DNA from: Arthrobacter sp. MSA 4-2
GTDB taxonomy: Bacteria > Actinomycetota > Actinomycetes > Actinomycetales > Micrococcaceae
Direction: 5' to 3'
NCBI RefSeq assembly: GCF_016405885.1
Contig: NZ_JAEKGC010000005.1
Span: 124,001-188,000, forward strand
DNA length: 64,000 bases
The notes under the pieces are model-generated. The model saw only the letters and a program-made list of their open reading frames with translations. It was not told the DNA's origin and ran no database searches. Below are positions 38,000 through 47,264 of the stretch, piece after piece. The translations under genes were made by a program, and so were the position numbers. Position 1 is the first letter of the stretch. The number at the start of each line of letters is the position of its first letter.

Positions 38000-39565
38000 T
38001 CACTGGCCGACCGCCTTCTGGGACTGCCGGTACAGCAGGTAGGTCATGGGCAGGGACAGCAGGATCAGCAGCAGGGCATACGGAGCGGCCCCGGCGTAGT
38101 CGATCTCGGAGCTGAGCGCCCAGAACCGGGTGGCGAGGGTCGTGACGCCCGACGGCGCCAGCACCAGGGTGGCGGTCAGTTCGGTGGAGACGGCGAGGAA
38201 GACGAGCGCTGCCCCCGCGGCGGCCGCCGGGGCGGTCAGGCGCAGGGTCACCCGCACGAAGGCGTCCAGCGGGCGCTTGCCCAGCGCCTGGGCCGCCTCC
38301 TCGAGCTCGCGGGGGGCCTGTGCGAAGCCGGCGCGCAGGTTGACCAGGGCCCGGGGCAGGAACAGCAGCGCATAGGCCGCGATCACCACCGGCGTCTCCT
38401 GGTAGAGCGGGTAGGCGAAATTGATGGTGACCGTCACGAATGCCAGCGCGACGACGATCCCCGGCATGGAGCTGGTGATGTAGTTGCTGCTCTCGAGGAA
38501 CCGGGCGAACCGGCCGCCGTAGCGCACGGCGAGCCAGGCGATGGGGAACGCGGCGAGAACGGTGACAGCGGCACCGGTGACCCCGTATCCGAGGGTCTGG
38601 AACAGGGCGGTGGCGAGCTCGTCGACCTCCCAGACCGCCGTGCCGCCTGCGATGAGCCAGCGGACCACATTGACCAGCGGCACGCCCAGGGCCAGCACGA
38701 TGAGCGCCAGCACGAATAGGACCCCCGCGGGCTTCCACCGGGCCAGCGGCCGGGCAGCCGGGGCCGCGGCGACCCCGGGCCCGATCCGGGCGTAGCGGGC
38801 GTTGCCGCGGGCCGCGGACTCGGCCAGCAGCAGGAGCAGGCAGATCATCACCAGGACGCTGGCGAGCATGTTCGCGGCGGCGCTGTTGAAGGTCGACTGG
38901 AACTGCTGGAGGATCGCCGTGGTGAAGGTGTCGAAGCGGATCATGGAGTAGGCGCCGTATTCGGCCAGCAGGTGCAGGCCCACGAGGAGGGCGCCCCCGC
39001 CGACGGCGAGGCGGAGCTGGGGGAGGACAACACGGAAGAAGACCCGCCAGGGGCCCATCCCGAGGGAGGCCGCCGACTGCTCAAGCCCGGGATCGAGCCG
39101 CCGCAGCATCGCCGCCGCGGGGATGTAGACCAGCGGGTAGTAGCTCAGCACGGAGATCAGGACGCCGCCGGGAATGCCCGAGAGTGACGGGACGGTGCCA
39201 GCCCAGGCGTAGCTGTTGACGAACGCAGGCACGGCGAGGGGGGCGGCGAGCAGCAGCGAGGCGGTGCGCGCCCCCGGGAGGTCGGTACGCTCGACGAGCC
39301 AGGCCGCGGCCACCCCGAGGACGATGCAGGCGGGGACCGTCAGGACGACCAGGGCAATGGTGTTGAACAGCAGCTCACCCACCCGTGGCCGCACGATCAG
39401 GTCGACGGCGGTCTCCCATCCGGTGGTGGCGGTGACCGTGACCACGAACCCAAGCGGGATCAGCGTCCCCAGGGTGATGAGCACGGCCGTTGCGGAAACG
39501 CCGAAAGGCGGGCGGGAGCCGGTGCTCCTGCCCGCCGTTTCGCGGATCCGCTCGGATGTGGCCAT
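38000..39565 (-). CDS. ferric iron ABC transporter permease (FbpB-like, fused double permease)
   Basis: 521 aa with about twelve membrane spans in two homologous halves, the usual form of iron(III) FbpB permeases. Each half has an EAA-type cytosolic loop: [23 protein letters not shown] (first) and [22 protein letters not shown] (second). The first half opens with [26 protein letters not shown] (cited in part). It lies between the binding protein (27 bp) and the ATPase (16 bp). Confidence 0.93.
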   Translation of the reverse strand: MATSERIRETAGRSTGSRPPFGVSATAVLITLGTLIPLGFVVTVTATTGWETAVDLIVRPRVGELLFNTIALVVLTVPACIVLGVAAAWLVERTDLPGARTASLLLAAPLAVPAFVNSYAWAGTVPSLSGIPGGVLISVLSYYPLVYIPAAAMLRRLDPGLEQSAASLGMGPWRVFFRVVLPQLRLAVGGGALLVGLHLLAEYGAYSMIRFDTFTTAILQQFQSTFNSAAANMLASVLVMICLLLLLAESAARGNARYARIGPGVAAAPAARPLARWKPAGVLFVLALIVLALGVPLVNVVRWLIAGGTAVWEVDELATALFQTLGYGVTGAAVTVLAAFPIAWLAVRYGGRFARFLESSNYITSSMPGIVVALAFVTVTINFAYPLYQETPVVIAAYALLFLPRALVNLRAGFAQAPRELEEAAQALGKRPLDAFVRVTLRLTAPAAAAGAALVFLAVSTELTATLVLAPSGVTTLATRFWALSSEIDYAGAAPYALLLILLSLPMTYLLYRQSQKAVGQ

Positions 39566-39592
39566 GGCGGCCCGGTTGTGCCTTTCCGCCCC

Positions 39593-40642
39593 TTAGAGGA
39601 GCCCGGCGTCGGTCATCAGTTCAACGACCTTCTCGCTGTTGAGCTTGGCGGGATCGACCGTGGGCGCCTCGAGCTCGGCGAGCGGGACGAGGCCGTCGCG
39701 GGGGGTGACCTCGGCGCTGACAGGGTATTCGTAGTCGCTGCCGGCGCTCAGGGTCTCCTGGCCTTCCTTGCTGGTGATGAACTCGAGGAACTGGTTGGCG
39801 GCGTCCTGGTTGTCCGAGGATTTCAGCACCCCTGCCCCGGAGATCGAGACGAACGCTCCGGCGTCGGAGCCCTTGAAGTAGTAGGGCTCGAGGTCGCTTG
39901 AGTTCTCACCGGTGCCCGCCTGGTCGGCGGTGTAGTAGTAGTGGTAGATCACGGCGGCATCGACTTCGCCGGCGTTCACTGCCTTCATGGCGGCGCCGTT
40001 CTTGGGGTAGATCTTGGCGCCGTCCTTCATGGCGGCGAGCCACTCGGCGGTGGCCTCCTCGCCCTCAAGCTCGAGCATGGCCGAGACAATCGCCTGGAAG
40101 TCCGCGCCCCCGGCGGCGGCGCCCCAGCGTCCGGCCCACTTCGGGTCGGCGAGGTCCATGATCGACTCTGGCAGCTCGGCCTCGGAGATCTTGTCCGGGT
40201 TGTAGACGAACAGGGTGGAGCGTGCGGCGACGCCGGTCCACTTTCCGGTGGTGGGACGGTACTCCTGGGGGATGTTTTCCTGGACGGCCGCGGGGATGTC
40301 CGCGAACAGTCCGGCGTTCTCGACCTGGGTCATGGCCGGGGAGTTTTCGGTGATGAACACGTCGGCGGGGGACTTCTCGCCCTCCTGCAGGATCTGGTTG
40401 CTCATTTCGGTGTCGCTGCCCTGGCGGATCGTCACCTCGATCCCGGTTTCCTTGGTGAATTCATCGACCCAGGCCTGGGTCATCGACTCGTGCTGCGCGT
40501 TGTACACGGTCAGCTCGGCGGCCGAATCCGATCCCTCTCCGGCGGCGGGTTCGGAGGCCGCTCCCGAGCCGCAGGCGGTCAGGGCGAGAAGCAGGGCGGC
40601 CGTGAGCGCGGCGGGCTGAACCTGCTTGGAACTGAAGATCAT
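39593..40642 (-). CDS. iron(III) ABC transporter substrate-binding lipoprotein
   Basis: Extracytoplasmic ferric-iron receptor, 349 aa. Lipobox LALTACGSG with a lipidated Cys near 24, then a type II binding fold: LTVYNAQHESMTQAWVDEFTKETGIEVTIRQG (cited in part), ADVFITENSPAMTQVENAGLF, TGKWTGVAARSTLFVYN, and VDAAVIYHYYYTADQAG with the paired tyrosines that bind iron in FbpA-type proteins. AAAGG lies 5 nt before the ATG. First gene of the operon; upstream are a promoter and a DtxR-like box. Confidence 0.94.
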   Translation of the reverse strand: MIFSSKQVQPAALTAALLLALTACGSGAASEPAAGEGSDSAAELTVYNAQHESMTQAWVDEFTKETGIEVTIRQGSDTEMSNQILQEGEKSPADVFITENSPAMTQVENAGLFADIPAAVQENIPQEYRPTTGKWTGVAARSTLFVYNPDKISEAELPESIMDLADPKWAGRWGAAAGGADFQAIVSAMLELEGEEATAEWLAAMKDGAKIYPKNGAAMKAVNAGEVDAAVIYHYYYTADQAGTGENSSDLEPYYFKGSDAGAFVSISGAGVLKSSDNQDAANQFLEFITSKEGQETLSAGSDYEYPVSAEVTPRDGLVPLAELEAPTVDPAKLNSEKVVELMTDAGLL

Positions 40643-40716
40643 TGGAGCCTTTCAACAAAACGGCGGCCGGCAGCGGCTGGGCTGGACCGGAAGGACTGGA
40701 GTGGAAACCCTCACAC

Positions 40717-40735
40717 CTAGGTAAGCATGTCCTAA
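40717..40735 (-). promoter_or_regulatory. candidate DtxR/IdeR iron box
   Basis: CTAGGTAAGCATGTCCTAA matches the 19-bp DtxR/IdeR consensus TTAGGTTAGGCTAACCTAA at 13 positions, including both TAGG and CCTAA arms. It lies just downstream of the predicted -10, where a bound repressor would block transcription of the iron operon. Confidence 0.65.
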
Positions 40736-40739
40736 CTTA

Positions 40740-40768
40740 TTCCTATTTCACCACTTAGGTGTCGTAAA
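40740..40768 (-). promoter_or_regulatory. promoter of the iron operon
   Basis: On the minus strand TTTACG (40763-40768) and TAGGAA (40740-40745) are 17 bp apart. They lie about 100 bp before the binding-protein gene and directly upstream of the iron box. Confidence 0.5.
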
Positions 40769-40782
40769 TCACACCTTTTCGG

Positions 40783-41925
40783 TCACGTTCGTGTGACGTA
40801 ATTATTTTCGCCATCGACCGCCCCCCGGCACGTGCGGGATACCACCGCCTGCCGGTCGATCCGCGCCTCGGCCTCAAAGACCAGCAGGGCCTGGAGCTGG
40901 GTCGAGAGGTCGACCGGCGGGGCCGCGGTGGTACCGGGCGCCGAAGGGAAGATCAGTGCACCCCCATGGCTGCGGCGGCCCTCCCACAGGGCGGCCGCAG
41001 TCGCCTCGACAAGGCTCCGGGCCTTCCCGGCGGCATCCGCGGCAAGCCCCGGTGCGAGCGCCGCCTCCGTGAGGTAGCGGGCGAGGATGCCGGTGAACAG
41101 GCCGCCGTCACCGGAGCCGTGCGTGCGTAAGGAGCCCTCCGGGGTGGTGAGCCGGGCTTGTACCGCGGCGATGAGCGATTCCGCCTGCCGCAGGTTGTGC
41201 CCGCCGCCGAGTGAGGTCAGGGCGCCCAGGACGGGCCCCTGGTTGTAGGTGTAGACCGCGCGCCTCAGTTTCTCGCCGTCGGCAGTGCGTTGGATGCCGT
41301 CGAGGTAGAGCCCCGACTCCGCGTCCCACAGCCGCCGGTGCAGCCAGGCCAGCAGTCCGGCAGCCTGCTCCCGATCCCCGGCGCGGGCGAAATACAGGGC
41401 GGCCGGGGCTGTTGCCGGGGTGTTCTTGAAGTTCCGCCGGGTGTTCCAGTAGACCCCTCCACCGAACTCCGGCGTGGCAGCCGAGCGCAGCGCCGCCTCG
41501 AGGGCGGCTCGGGCCCGCCGGTGGCGGGGGCGCCGGCCGGCGTCGGTGAGGCAGCCGTCGAGCCGCTGGAGGGCAAGCGCCAGCCAGGCCATATCGTCGA
41601 AGTAGGAGTTGGTCCACCGCGCCCCGTTCCTCAGCCGGATGCCCCGGGCCAGCCGCACCGCGCGCCGCAGGGCGGCGTCCGCACCTGCCGGATCCACGGT
41701 GCGCAGGCGCAGGTGCCCGTCGAGGAGGGCGTCGAGATAGTGGGCCTGCCACCAGTAGTGCCAGGCGAGGCCCCGCCCGCGGGGACGGGGGAAGGCGATC
41801 CGGCCCAGGCGGGTGCCGGGCAGGCCGAGCGCGCGGGCAGCGAAGAGGGTTTCAACGCTCTCGGCGGCCGCCTGCGCCCGGGACGCAGGCGTGTCCGGCC
41901 CTGCGGAATCCGGCGGGGTGAGCAT
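40783..41925 (-). CDS. glycoside hydrolase family 76-like protein
   Basis: Predicted (alpha/alpha)6-barrel glycosidase, 380 aa. GH76 enzymes (endo-alpha-1,6-mannanases) use two neighbouring Asp; here SYFDDMAWLALALQRL (around residues 106-121) has the DD pair. Other family features: WHYWWQAHYLDALLDG, GGGVYWNTRRNFKNTPATAPAALYFAR, YTYNQGPVLGAL. No signal peptide, so it should act in the cytosol, unlike typical secreted GH76. The stop is within 40 bp of the iron operon promoter, head to tail. Substrate is inferred from the fold only. Confidence 0.82.
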   Translation of the reverse strand: MLTPPDSAGPDTPASRAQAAAESVETLFAARALGLPGTRLGRIAFPRPRGRGLAWHYWWQAHYLDALLDGHLRLRTVDPAGADAALRRAVRLARGIRLRNGARWTNSYFDDMAWLALALQRLDGCLTDAGRRPRHRRARAALEAALRSAATPEFGGGVYWNTRRNFKNTPATAPAALYFARAGDREQAAGLLAWLHRRLWDAESGLYLDGIQRTADGEKLRRAVYTYNQGPVLGALTSLGGGHNLRQAESLIAAVQARLTTPEGSLRTHGSGDGGLFTGILARYLTEAALAPGLAADAAGKARSLVEATAAALWEGRRSHGGALIFPSAPGTTAAPPVDLSTQLQALLVFEAEARIDRQAVVSRTCRGAVDGENNYVTRT

Positions 41926-42058
41926 AAGACCACCCTAGCCAACCGGCGCCGGTGCCGGATTGAGCATTCTGCCCAGTGCCGCCCACCCCGGATGCGGTGT
42001 GGGCGGCATCACAGTACGCTGAATCAGCAGCATGCACATTTCTCAAGGGGGCTCTTTC

Positions 42059-42835
42059 ATGGACATAGCGGGTTCGGCGGCACTGGTCACCGGAGGCGCC
42101 TCCGGGCTGGGGCTGGCCACTGCCCAGCGGCTGATCGACGAGGGCGCCTTCGTCGTCCTCCTTGACCTTCCCTCGTCCGCCGGCGCCGAGGCCGCCGGCC
42201 GCCTCGGCCCGCGCGCGCAGTTCGTCCCGGCCGACGTCGCCGACCCCGCGCAGGTCGGCGCCGCGGTTGCAGCCGCGGGGGAGCGGGCGCCCCTGCGGGT
42301 CCTGGTGAACTGCGCGGGCATCGCCACCCCCGGGAAGGTCCTCGGCCGGGAGGGGGTGCTGCCGCTCGAGCAGTTCGAGCGGGTGATCGCCGTGAACCTG
42401 ACCGGCACCTTCAATGTTCTCCGGCTGGCGGCGGAGGCGATGGCCGCCGTCGAACCCGTGAAAGGGGCCGGCGGTTCCCCGGAGCGGGGAGTGATTATCA
42501 ACACGGCCTCCGTCGCGGCCTTTGACGGCCAGATCGGCCAGCCCGCCTACGCCGCGTCCAAGGGCGGGGTCGCCGCCATGACGCTTCCCCTGGCGCGGGA
42601 GCTCGCCCGGCACCTGATCCGGGTGGTCACCATCGCCCCGGGCATCTTCGAAACCCCCATGATGGCGGGCCTGCCGCAGGAGGCCCAGGACTCCCTCGGC
42701 AGCCAGGTGCCCCACCCCTCCCGGCTGGGCAAGCCCTCCGAGTACGCCGCGCTGGTGTCCTCGATCCTCGCGAACCAGATGCTCAACGGCGAGACCATCC
42801 GGCTCGACGGCGCCATCCGCATGGGTCCGCGGTAA
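42059..42835 (+). CDS. SDR family 3-hydroxyacyl-CoA dehydrogenase (HSD10-like)
   Basis: NAD-dependent dehydrogenase, 258 aa. N-terminal [14 protein letters not shown] (Rossmann), [11 protein letters not shown], catalytic Ser-Tyr-Lys in [23 protein letters not shown], then [16 protein letters not shown]. These match type 10 3-hydroxyacyl-CoA dehydrogenases that act in fatty-acid or isoleucine breakdown. ATG 42059-42061 has AGGGGG upstream; the longer ORF to 42032 lacks a site. The next gene is an acyl-CoA dehydrogenase, consistent with a beta-oxidation pair. Confidence 0.92.
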   Translation: MDIAGSAALVTGGASGLGLATAQRLIDEGAFVVLLDLPSSAGAEAAGRLGPRAQFVPADVADPAQVGAAVAAAGERAPLRVLVNCAGIATPGKVLGREGVLPLEQFERVIAVNLTGTFNVLRLAAEAMAAVEPVKGAGGSPERGVIINTASVAAFDGQIGQPAYAASKGGVAAMTLPLARELARHLIRVVTIAPGIFETPMMAGLPQEAQDSLGSQVPHPSRLGKPSEYAALVSSILANQMLNGETIRLDGAIRMGPR

Positions 42836-42877
42836 CTCCTTCCCGGCCTCCGGCCGCCCAACCGAAAGGACTGCTCA

Positions 42878-44077
42878 ATGGAGAGCCAGTTCGACACCAG
42901 TAACCTTCCGGCCGCGGACTTCCTCGGCTTCGAATCGCTGCTGAGCGCCACCGAGCGGGCGAAACTTGACGACGTGCGCGACTTCCTCGCCAAGGAGGTG
43001 GCGCCGTCGGCCGGAGATTGGTGGAACCGGGCCGAGTTCCCGCACGACATCCTGCCGAAACTTGCGGCACTCGAACTGAGCACACCGGTGCAGCAGGGCT
43101 ACAGCCACCTCTTCGGCGGTATGGTCATCGCGGAGATGACGCGTGCCGACACCTCCCTGGCGACCTTCTTCATGGTCCACCACGACCTCTTCGTCGAGGC
43201 ACTCCACCAGTTCGGGTCCCCGGACCAGAAGCAGCGACTCCTCCAGGCCGCCATGGACCTGCGCATCACCGGGGCGTTCGCCCTGACGGAGCCGCAGCAC
43301 GGATCGGACATCGCCGGCGGAATGGCCACCACGGCCACCCGCGACGGGGACACCTGGATCCTCAACGGAGCGAAACGGTGGATCGGCAACGGAACCTTCT
43401 GCGACTACATGCTGCTGTGGGCGCGCGACACCGAGACCTCGGCGGTGCGCGGCTTCATCCTCGACGCCACCCTGCCCGGGATCACCCGGACCGTGATCGA
43501 GAACAAGATCGCCCTGCGCACCGTGCAGAACGCCGACATCCTCCTCGAGGACGTGCGGGTGGCCGAAGCCGACCGCTTCGAGGGGATCGACAGTTTCTCC
43601 GACACCCGGCGCCTGCTCCTCGGCTCGCGCATCCTGGTTGGCTGGCAGGCGGTGGGGCAGCAGCTGGCCGCGTACGACGTCGCCCGCAGGTACGCGCTTG
43701 AGCGCTACCAGTTCGGCCGCCCGTTGGGCAGTTTCCAGCTGATCCAGGACCAGCTGGTGACGATGCTCGGCAATACGACTGCGAGCCTTGCCCTCATGGT
43801 CCGGATCGCCCAGCTGCAGGACGGCGCCGGATCGGCGGCCATGCCGGAGGGCCCGGGCATGCCTCAGGCGGCCCTGGCGAAGTCCTACACGACGGCGCGC
43901 ATGCGCGAGACGGTCGCCCTTGGGCGCAGCATCCTGGGCGGCAACGGGATCGTGACCGACTACGGTATGGCGAAGATCTTCGCCGACGCCGAGGCCATCT
44001 ACACCTATGAGGGCTCCTACGAGATCAACACCCTCATCGTGGGGCGCGCCCTCACAGGGCTTTCGGCCATCGTCTGA
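42878..44077 (+). CDS. acyl-CoA dehydrogenase (glutaryl-CoA dehydrogenase-like)
   Basis: FAD enzyme that oxidises an acyl-CoA, 399 aa. Motifs: GAFALTEPQHGSDIAG (FAD/substrate loop), WILNGAKRWIGNGTF, RYALERYQFGRPLGSFQLIQDQL, GGNGIVTDYG, and the catalytic Glu in YTYEGSYEINTLIVGRAL. The W-I-G-N and EGSYEI context is of the glutaryl-CoA/peroxisomal-type subgroup. AAAGGA SD 7-8 nt upstream. Operon with the SDR (42 bp) and probably the VOC and GNAT genes. Confidence 0.94.
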   Translation: MESQFDTSNLPAADFLGFESLLSATERAKLDDVRDFLAKEVAPSAGDWWNRAEFPHDILPKLAALELSTPVQQGYSHLFGGMVIAEMTRADTSLATFFMVHHDLFVEALHQFGSPDQKQRLLQAAMDLRITGAFALTEPQHGSDIAGGMATTATRDGDTWILNGAKRWIGNGTFCDYMLLWARDTETSAVRGFILDATLPGITRTVIENKIALRTVQNADILLEDVRVAEADRFEGIDSFSDTRRLLLGSRILVGWQAVGQQLAAYDVARRYALERYQFGRPLGSFQLIQDQLVTMLGNTTASLALMVRIAQLQDGAGSAAMPEGPGMPQAALAKSYTTARMRETVALGRSILGGNGIVTDYGMAKIFADAEAIYTYEGSYEINTLIVGRALTGLSAIV

Positions 44078-44104
44078 GCCTCCGAAGAGGATTAGACTGC
44101 GGCC

Positions 44105-44536
44105 ATGACGGAGAAGGAGCCCGCCCGTCCGGTGCGGCAGCTGCGGGTCGTGGTGCGTGCGGAGGACTACGACGCGGCGCTGGCGTTCTACCGGGACGTG
44201 TTGGGCATGCCCGAGGAGGAGGCCTACGAGGGCGAGGGCGGCGCCCGTGTGAGCATCCTCGACGCCGGCCGTGCCACCCTCGAACTGTCGAATCCAGCGC
44301 AGGTGCGCCTGATCGACAGCGTCGAGGCGGAGGGCCGGCCGAGCGCACGGATCCGGATCGCTTTTGAGGTCGACGACACCGCCGGCACCACGCACCGGCT
44401 CGTCGAGGCCGGGGCCGAACTGATCGCCGAACCACGCGAGACGCCGTGGCGTTCGCTGAACTCCCGGCTCGACGCCCCGGCAGGGCTCCAGCTCACCCTC
44501 TTCCAGGAACTCGACCCCAAGCCGGGGAACCCCTGA
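44105..44536 (+). CDS. VOC family (glyoxalase/bleomycin-resistance) protein
   Basis: Small metal-binding-fold protein of 143 aa with two beta-alpha-beta-beta-beta modules: RQLRVVVRAEDYDAALAFYRDVLGMP first, then RIRIAFEVDDTAGTTHRLVEAGAELIAEP. Glu and His positions could bind metal, but the ligand set is incomplete. It cannot be assigned to one reaction. 27 bp after the acyl-CoA dehydrogenase, on the same strand. Confidence 0.88.
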   Translation: MTEKEPARPVRQLRVVVRAEDYDAALAFYRDVLGMPEEEAYEGEGGARVSILDAGRATLELSNPAQVRLIDSVEAEGRPSARIRIAFEVDDTAGTTHRLVEAGAELIAEPRETPWRSLNSRLDAPAGLQLTLFQELDPKPGNP

Positions 44537-44559
44537 CACCGGACGCCGCGCCGCCTGGA

Positions 44560-45069
44560 GTGCGGATCCGGAGCGCGTCACCGACCGAGTTGGAGGCCAT
44601 GCGCGGGATCGAGCGCGCCGCGGGGGAGCAGTTCCGGGCGCTTGGCATGGTGGAGATCGCAGAGGACGAGCCGCTGCCGGTGGACGAGCTCGCCGGGTTC
44701 TCCGCCGACGGCCGGGCCTGGACCGCCGTCGACGCCGACGGCACCCCGGTGGGCTATCTGCTGGTGAAGCGTGTCGGCGCCAATGCCCACGTCGAGCAGG
44801 TCAGCGTGCACCCCTCCTGCGCCCGGCAGGGGATTGGGCGGCGCCTCCTTGAGGCCGCTGCGGACTGGGGCCGCGGGCAGGGGCTTGGAAACCTCACCCT
44901 GACCACCTTCAGCGAGGTCCCCTGGAACGCCCCGTACTACCGGCGGCTGGGCTTCCGGGACCTGCCGGACGACGCGCTGGAGCCCGGACTGCAGCAGGTC
45001 GTGGCAGAGGAGGCCGCCGCCGGCCTGGCGCGGTGGCCGCGGGTGGTGCTCAGCCGCCCGCTGGCCTAG
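44560..45069 (+). CDS. GNAT family acetyltransferase
   Basis: Predicted N-acetyltransferase, about 169 aa from GTG 44560 (VRIRSASPTELEAMRGIE). The CoA-binding motif A is VEQVSVHPSCARQGIGRRLLEAA, followed by NLTLTTFSEVPWNAPYYRRLGF. The open frame extends to 44446, overlapping the VOC gene, but that extension is low-complexity. The start is uncertain and no start has a good SD. Substrate unknown. Confidence 0.85.
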   Translation: MRIRSASPTELEAMRGIERAAGEQFRALGMVEIAEDEPLPVDELAGFSADGRAWTAVDADGTPVGYLLVKRVGANAHVEQVSVHPSCARQGIGRRLLEAAADWGRGQGLGNLTLTTFSEVPWNAPYYRRLGFRDLPDDALEPGLQQVVAEEAAAGLARWPRVVLSRPLA

Positions 45070-45086
45070 GACGCCGGCCGTCCGGG

Positions 45087-45632
45087 TCAGGCGAGAGAGA
45101 GTTCAAGCACCGTTTCCCATCCGTCCTCCTCATCCCACTGCCGGCCCACCGCCCGGAACCCGAAGGAGTCGACAAGGTGCCGTGAGGGCAGGTTGTCCGG
45201 CCGGACCGAGGCGCGGACCGTGTGAACTCCGGGTTCGGCGTCGGCGATGTCGAGCAGGATCCTCAGGGCCGCCCGGGCATGGCCGCGCCGCCGATGCCCG
45301 GGATCCACCTCGTATCCAACCTCGACTCTCCCGCCGTCGGGCGGTCCGTGGAAGCCCGCCCGCCCTACGGCGGTCCCGGCGGCATCGACAATGAGCCGGG
45401 TGATCCAGTCCGCGTCGCCCGGGGACGCAACAAGCTGACGGCTGCGCATCCTCCACACGGCACGGCAGCCGCTGGAGACGAGATGCTCCGTCAGCACCGC
45501 GGGACTTCGAAGCTGTGCGGCGGCAAGGTCGCCGTCGGCTAGGGCGTGGATGGCGGCCGGTGGCAGGCGCACGAGCCGGACGTCCCTGGCCACTGCGGCG
45601 GAGGAACGCCAGGAATTCGCTGTCGGTGTCAT
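45087..45632 (-). CDS. GNAT family acetyltransferase
   Basis: N-acetyltransferase of 181 aa, RimJ/RimL-like layout. RLVRLPPAAIHALADGDLAAAQ at the N-terminus, AGTAVGRAGFHGPP, VEVGYEVDPGHRRRGHARAALRILL (acetyl-CoA motif), ASVRPDNLPSRHLVDSFGFRAVGRQWDEEDG. ATG 45630-45632 has a strong GAGGAGG 8 nt upstream. Convergent with the preceding GNAT gene, 17 nt apart. Substrate unknown. Confidence 0.88.
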   Translation of the reverse strand: MTPTANSWRSSAAVARDVRLVRLPPAAIHALADGDLAAAQLRSPAVLTEHLVSSGCRAVWRMRSRQLVASPGDADWITRLIVDAAGTAVGRAGFHGPPDGGRVEVGYEVDPGHRRRGHARAALRILLDIADAEPGVHTVRASVRPDNLPSRHLVDSFGFRAVGRQWDEEDGWETVLELSLA

Positions 45633-45664
45633 CCGCCCATCCTCCTCTACAGCCAGTTCCACGC

Positions 45665-47191
45665 TTAGTCGTAGTGGGCGAACGCCGGCCACAGCTCGCG
45701 CCAGCCGGCCGCCGGGGAGGAACAAACGAGGATTTCCTGGCCCTGTTCCTCGTTGTCGACGCCGACTCCGTTATCGAGCACTCCGGCCCTCCGGCAGCCC
45801 TCGAGGAGGGTGCGCGCCAGCGAAGCCTGGCCCCCGACGACGATCACCGCGCCGCCGGTGTCCGGCGGCCTGCTCCGGAACTGGAGTTCGTTGTGCCCGC
45901 TGTAGGCCGGAGGCAGCCCCAGCGCGGGTCCGTACCGCGCCAGCGCCCCGGCTTCGCCGTAGTTGCTCGCGATGAGGACGGCCCCTTCGGCGTCTTTCCC
46001 GGGCAGGGAGCGGTACGCGGCGGCGACCTGCTCCACGTACACCGGCCAGCCCACCTGGTCCGCGGCCACCTGGTTGATGTCCGGAACCGGGCTGGCCGCC
46101 AGGGCGGGCACCGGCAGCACCGGCAGGGAAATGACGGCCGCCACCGCCGCGTTGAGGGCGACGGCGCCCGCGGCAAGCGCCCGCCGCCGGACGCGGGCGG
46201 CCACAAAGGCAGCGGTGGGCACGCAGCCGGCCGCGAACAGCACTGTCAGCAGGCCCGAGGGGTAGTAGATCTGCCCGCCCGCAAGGAAGGTCAGGGTCAG
46301 CAGGACGGGCAGGGCGGCGGCGGTGAACCGCACGGTCCGCCACTGGGGCCGGCGCAGCAGGGCAACGGCGCCCGCGGCCCACACCACGGCGAGGGGAGGC
46401 CCGAGCGTCAGGAACAGGAAGGGCCACATCAGCACCCGGGTTTCGGCCGCGTTGTTCTCCGCGAGCGCCGCCCCCATTTCGAGCTGCGGCCAGCCGTTGG
46501 CCGCCTGGTAGAAGAGGTTCGGCGAGCCGATGGCGAGCGCCAGCACCGCCGCACCCCAGACCCAGCCCGAGCGGAACACCTTCCGTGGGCCGGCAAGGAG
46601 CAGGCCCGCCGCCAGGGACACCAGCAGCCCGGCGATCAGCAGCTTGTTGTACATGGCCAGCCCGACGACGGCACCCGCCGCCAGCCACCACGCGGGCTGC
46701 TCCCGCAGCACGGCACGCATCATCAGCAGGACGACGGCGGGCCAGAACACGAGGTCGAGGGTGGCGGTGAGCATCACGTGCCCGAACAGCAGCGGCGCCG
46801 TCGCGAAGGCGTAGGCCCACGCGCACAGCCCCTGGGCGGCCCGGCCGCCGCCCAGCTCCCGGGTGATCAGCACGACCACGAGGACCGAGGCGACAGCGGC
46901 GAGTGTCGCCGGTATCCGGATGGCCCACACCTCGTCGGCGACGAGGAAGCTGAAGAGCCTCACCAGCAGCGGGGTGAGCGGGGGCTGGTCCACGTAGCCC
47001 CAGGCCGGTGGCAGCATCCGGAAGTACAGTTCGTCGCGGTGGTAGCCGTATGCAGCGCTGGCCACTGTAAGGAAGACCCCGAGTGCGCCCATCGCGGCAA
47101 ACACCGGGAAGCGGGCGAGGGGCGGCAACTCCGGTCCGCGCTCCGCTGCGCCGCCGGAACGGGCATGAAGCGCCCGGGCCTGCGTGTTCAC
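45665..47191 (-). CDS. GT39-family membrane glycosyltransferase
   Basis: Polytopic membrane protein of 508 aa, 10-12 predicted spans. The first extracytoplasmic loop has ASAAYGYHRDELYFRMLPPAWGYVDQPPLTPLLVRL (cited in part) with the acidic HRDELYF motif typical of the PMT/ArnT-like GT39 class, which takes sugar from a polyprenyl-phosphate donor. The C-terminal ~130 residues are soluble. Acceptor unknown. GTG start. It may add sugars to a cell-surface polymer or protein. Confidence 0.87.
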   Translation of the reverse strand: MNTQARALHARSGGAAERGPELPPLARFPVFAAMGALGVFLTVASAAYGYHRDELYFRMLPPAWGYVDQPPLTPLLVRLFSFLVADEVWAIRIPATLAAVASVLVVVLITRELGGGRAAQGLCAWAYAFATAPLLFGHVMLTATLDLVFWPAVVLLMMRAVLREQPAWWLAAGAVVGLAMYNKLLIAGLLVSLAAGLLLAGPRKVFRSGWVWGAAVLALAIGSPNLFYQAANGWPQLEMGAALAENNAAETRVLMWPFLFLTLGPPLAVVWAAGAVALLRRPQWRTVRFTAAALPVLLTLTFLAGGQIYYPSGLLTVLFAAGCVPTAAFVAARVRRRALAAGAVALNAAVAAVISLPVLPVPALAASPVPDINQVAADQVGWPVYVEQVAAAYRSLPGKDAEGAVLIASNYGEAGALARYGPALGLPPAYSGHNELQFRSRPPDTGGAVIVVGGQASLARTLLEGCRRAGVLDNGVGVDNEEQGQEILVCSSPAAGWRELWPAFAHYD

Positions 47192-47264
47192 CCCGCCAGC
47201 CTAACCCCGCCGCCCGGCCGGCACCGGCGGGTCGGGCTGGCCGCACTCCGGCCGAAGTGGCAAA

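Noticed and set aside
40782-40797. GTCAC-N6-GTGAC palindrome upstream of the iron operon
   Set aside because: Arms are in the opposite order to the CRP consensus (TGTGA/TCACA), are only 5 bp long and overlap the end of the GH76 gene.
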